This document shows, piece after piece, positions 21,402-22,590 of a DNA stretch of 22,590 nt. The position numbers were made by a program, and so were the translations under genes. The notes under the pieces were generated by a model. The model ran no database searches. It was not told the origin of the DNA and saw nothing but the letters and a program-made list of their open reading frames with translations. Source of the DNA: Desulfuromonadales bacterium (GTDB taxonomy: Bacteria; Desulfobacterota; Desulfuromonadia; Desulfuromonadales; UBA2294); assembly GCA_014859615.1 (NCBI GenBank), contig JACUTX010000018.1:1-22590 (forward strand), in the 5' to 3' direction. Within the stretch, counting starts at the first letter, position 1; the number at the start of each line of letters is the position of its first letter.

Positions 21402-22376
21402 ATGCCCGGTTTAAGTATTCAGGAACTTTTAAGCGAAGAGAATGCGGGACTCGATCTCGAACTGCTTGCCGGGTTTCCAGGCCTTGGCAATCTTATTAAT
21501 GTTCCGCGAATCCAAAAACCAGGTCTTGCTCTTGCCGGATATACGCCAAGTCTGCACGCCGATCGGATTCAGGTTCTTGGCTCGACGGAGCTGACCTATC
21601 TGGGGCAGCTGTCGCAACTCGATGCCGAAACCAATATTCGTAAGTTGTGCGATATCGCAATTTGTTGCCTGATTATCACCAAAGGGCAGAATCCCCCGAA
21701 GTTGTTACTTGAGGAAGCCGAAAAAAAAGGGATTCCTCTGCTGCGCACCCATCACCAAAGTTCTACCTTCATCTCCCTGATCACTCAATTTCTGGAAGAA
21801 CGACTTCTTCCGTCCAAAACTTTGCATGGTGTTTTGGTCGATGTCTTTGGTGTCGGAGTGTTGTTGACCGGGAAAAGTGGCATTGGTAAAAGTGAATGTG
21901 CTCTCGATCTGATTTTGCGCGGGCATCGGCTCGTTGCCGACGATGTGGTCAAGGCCCGGTTGAAACTCCCTGCAGTTATTTTTGGTGAGGGGAGTGATCT
22001 GTTGCATTATCATATGGAGATACGCGGGCTGGGGATTCTGAATATCAAGCACCTTTTTGGAGTCGCGGCGATTCGCGAGCGGAAAAAAATTGATCTGATT
22101 ATTGAATTGGTTGAGTGGGATTCGTCTGCAAATTACGATCGTCTCGGACTTGAGGATCAATCGCACGATGTTCTGGGTGTCAGTATCCCCTTGTTGAACA
22201 TTCCGGTCAGTCCCGGACGAACAGTCTCCTCCGTCGTTGAAGTTGCGGCGCGCAATCAGCTGCTTAAAGAGATGGGGTATCACAGCGCTCTTGAGTTTCA
22301 GGATCGTCTGGAAAAAAGGATGGCGGAGACAGCTCAACTCCATGCACGTGAAATAATTGGCGGGAATATTGAATGA
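21402..22376 (+). CDS. hprK: HPr kinase/phosphorylase
   Basis: HprK phosphorylates HPr on a serine and reverses this, gating PTS phosphate flow. The 324-residue product is the full two-domain form found also in Firmicutes: an N-terminal domain (about 1-130) and a C-terminal kinase domain. The kinase domain has Walker A GKSGIGKS at 157-164, the catalytic ADDVV region near 179-183 and the signature MEIRGLGILNI at 205-215. Some alphaproteobacteria have a short form without the N-terminal domain, so the full form is informative. GAGGG precedes the ATG. It follows ptsN by 14 bases and overlaps rapZ by four (ATGA). HPr and EI genes are not in the window and probably lie downstream. Confidence 0.95.
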   Translation: MPGLSIQELLSEENAGLDLELLAGFPGLGNLINVPRIQKPGLALAGYTPSLHADRIQVLGSTELTYLGQLSQLDAETNIRKLCDIAICCLIITKGQNPPKLLLEEAEKKGIPLLRTHHQSSTFISLITQFLEERLLPSKTLHGVLVDVFGVGVLLTGKSGIGKSECALDLILRGHRLVADDVVKARLKLPAVIFGEGSDLLHYHMEIRGLGILNIKHLFGVAAIRERKKIDLIIELVEWDSSANYDRLGLEDQSHDVLGVSIPLLNIPVSPGRTVSSVVEVAARNQLLKEMGYHSALEFQDRLEKRMAETAQLHAREIIGGNIE

Positions 22377-22590
22377 CAATGCGACTTGTTGTCATAACTG
22401 GTCTCTCCGGGTCAGGAAAGAGCACGGCGGTCAGGGCGTTGGAAGATGAGTCTTTTTTTGTTGTCGATAATTTACCGATGACACTTCTGCCCGGTCTGCT
22501 CAAGGTTCTCACAGAGGATCAACCGACCTACACCGATGTTGCGGTGGTTCTTGATGTAAGAAATCGGGCTTTTTTAACGGCCGGTGAAGC
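22373..22590 (+). CDS. rapZ: RapZ-family nucleotide-binding protein, N-terminal part (3' end outside window)
   Basis: The first 72 residues of an RNase adapter protein of the RapZ/YvcJ family are visible; the gene runs off the window. The Walker A motif GLSGSGKS is at residues 10-17, followed by ALEDESFFVVDNLP, which is characteristic of the family. In E. coli RapZ controls glucosamine-6-phosphate synthase by guiding small RNA GlmZ to RNase E; in other bacteria the role is less clear. The ATG overlaps the hprK stop (ATGA), and a second ATG two codons later is possible. Placement after ptsN and hprK is the usual rpoN-cluster order. Confidence 0.94.
   Translation, partial: MTMRLVVITGLSGSGKSTAVRALEDESFFVVDNLPMTLLPGLLKVLTEDQPTYTDVAVVLDVRNRAFLTAGE

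Noticed and set aside
1..22590. CRISPR array, insertion sequence, prophage, toxin-antitoxin or defence genes
   Set aside because: No repeated spacer pattern, transposase, integrase, terminal repeats or defence domains were seen. Gene content and order look like conserved core chromosome.

Overview
The window reads as ordinary chromosome from a Gram-negative bacterium. It has Kdo synthesis genes, the lipopolysaccharide transport genes lptC-lptA-lptB, sigma-54, an NtrC-type regulator, and HPr kinase next to RapZ. The gene order kdsB-pyrG-kdsA-kdsD-kdsC-lptC-lptA-lptB-rpoN-hpf-ptsN-hprK-rapZ, together with a DtxR-FeoA fusion beside feoB, is what I would expect in the Desulfuromonadales (Geobacter, Desulfuromonas and Pelobacter relatives). 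That placement is inference from gene content and order, not from a marker gene. Coding density is high, nearly everything after 2.86 kb is on the + strand, and I see no insertion sequence, phage, CRISPR array, tRNA or rRNA. No stretch without a gene exceeds 300 bases; the longest is the 208-base gap before hpf.

Region 1 (1-2.7 kb) is a mixed edge. It holds the C-terminal end of a GGDEF diguanylate cyclase, two small genes of unknown function (one a cysteine-rich zinc-ribbon protein), then on the minus strand a short PrmA-like methyltransferase and an AEC-family permease. The permease diverges from region 2 through a 157-base intergenic region whose two promoters share nearly the same sequence.

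Region 2 (2.8-8.5 kb) starts with a membrane histidine kinase, a sigma-54-dependent response regulator and an HtrA/Deg periplasmic protease, each overlapping the next, which suggests an envelope-stress unit. A hotdog thioesterase follows, then a TlpA-like thioredoxin and CcdA, a pair that moves reducing power across the membrane.

Region 3 (8.5-11.9 kb) is an iron unit: a Fur-family regulator behind a promoter with a Fur-box-like palindrome, FeoB, an unlisted 58-residue seven-cysteine protein, and a DtxR-type regulator with a FeoA domain at its C-terminus. No separate feoA is seen, so the fusion may supply FeoA.

Region 4 (11.9-18.6 kb) makes and exports lipopolysaccharide: kdsB, pyrG (which supplies CTP for CMP-Kdo), kdsA, kdsD, kdsC, lptC, lptA and lptB, many overlapping by 1-4 bases.

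Region 5 (18.6 kb to the end) is the rpoN regulatory cluster: rpoN, long-form hpf, ptsN (EIIA-Ntr), hprK and the start of rapZ. A perfect 10-bp stem-loop precedes the hpf ribosome site and a strong intrinsic terminator lies between hpf and ptsN. I find no convincing wholly new system. The most interesting items are the iron operon with its small cysteine-rich protein and two iron regulators, the hpf leader hairpin and terminator, and the almost leaderless lptC promoter.
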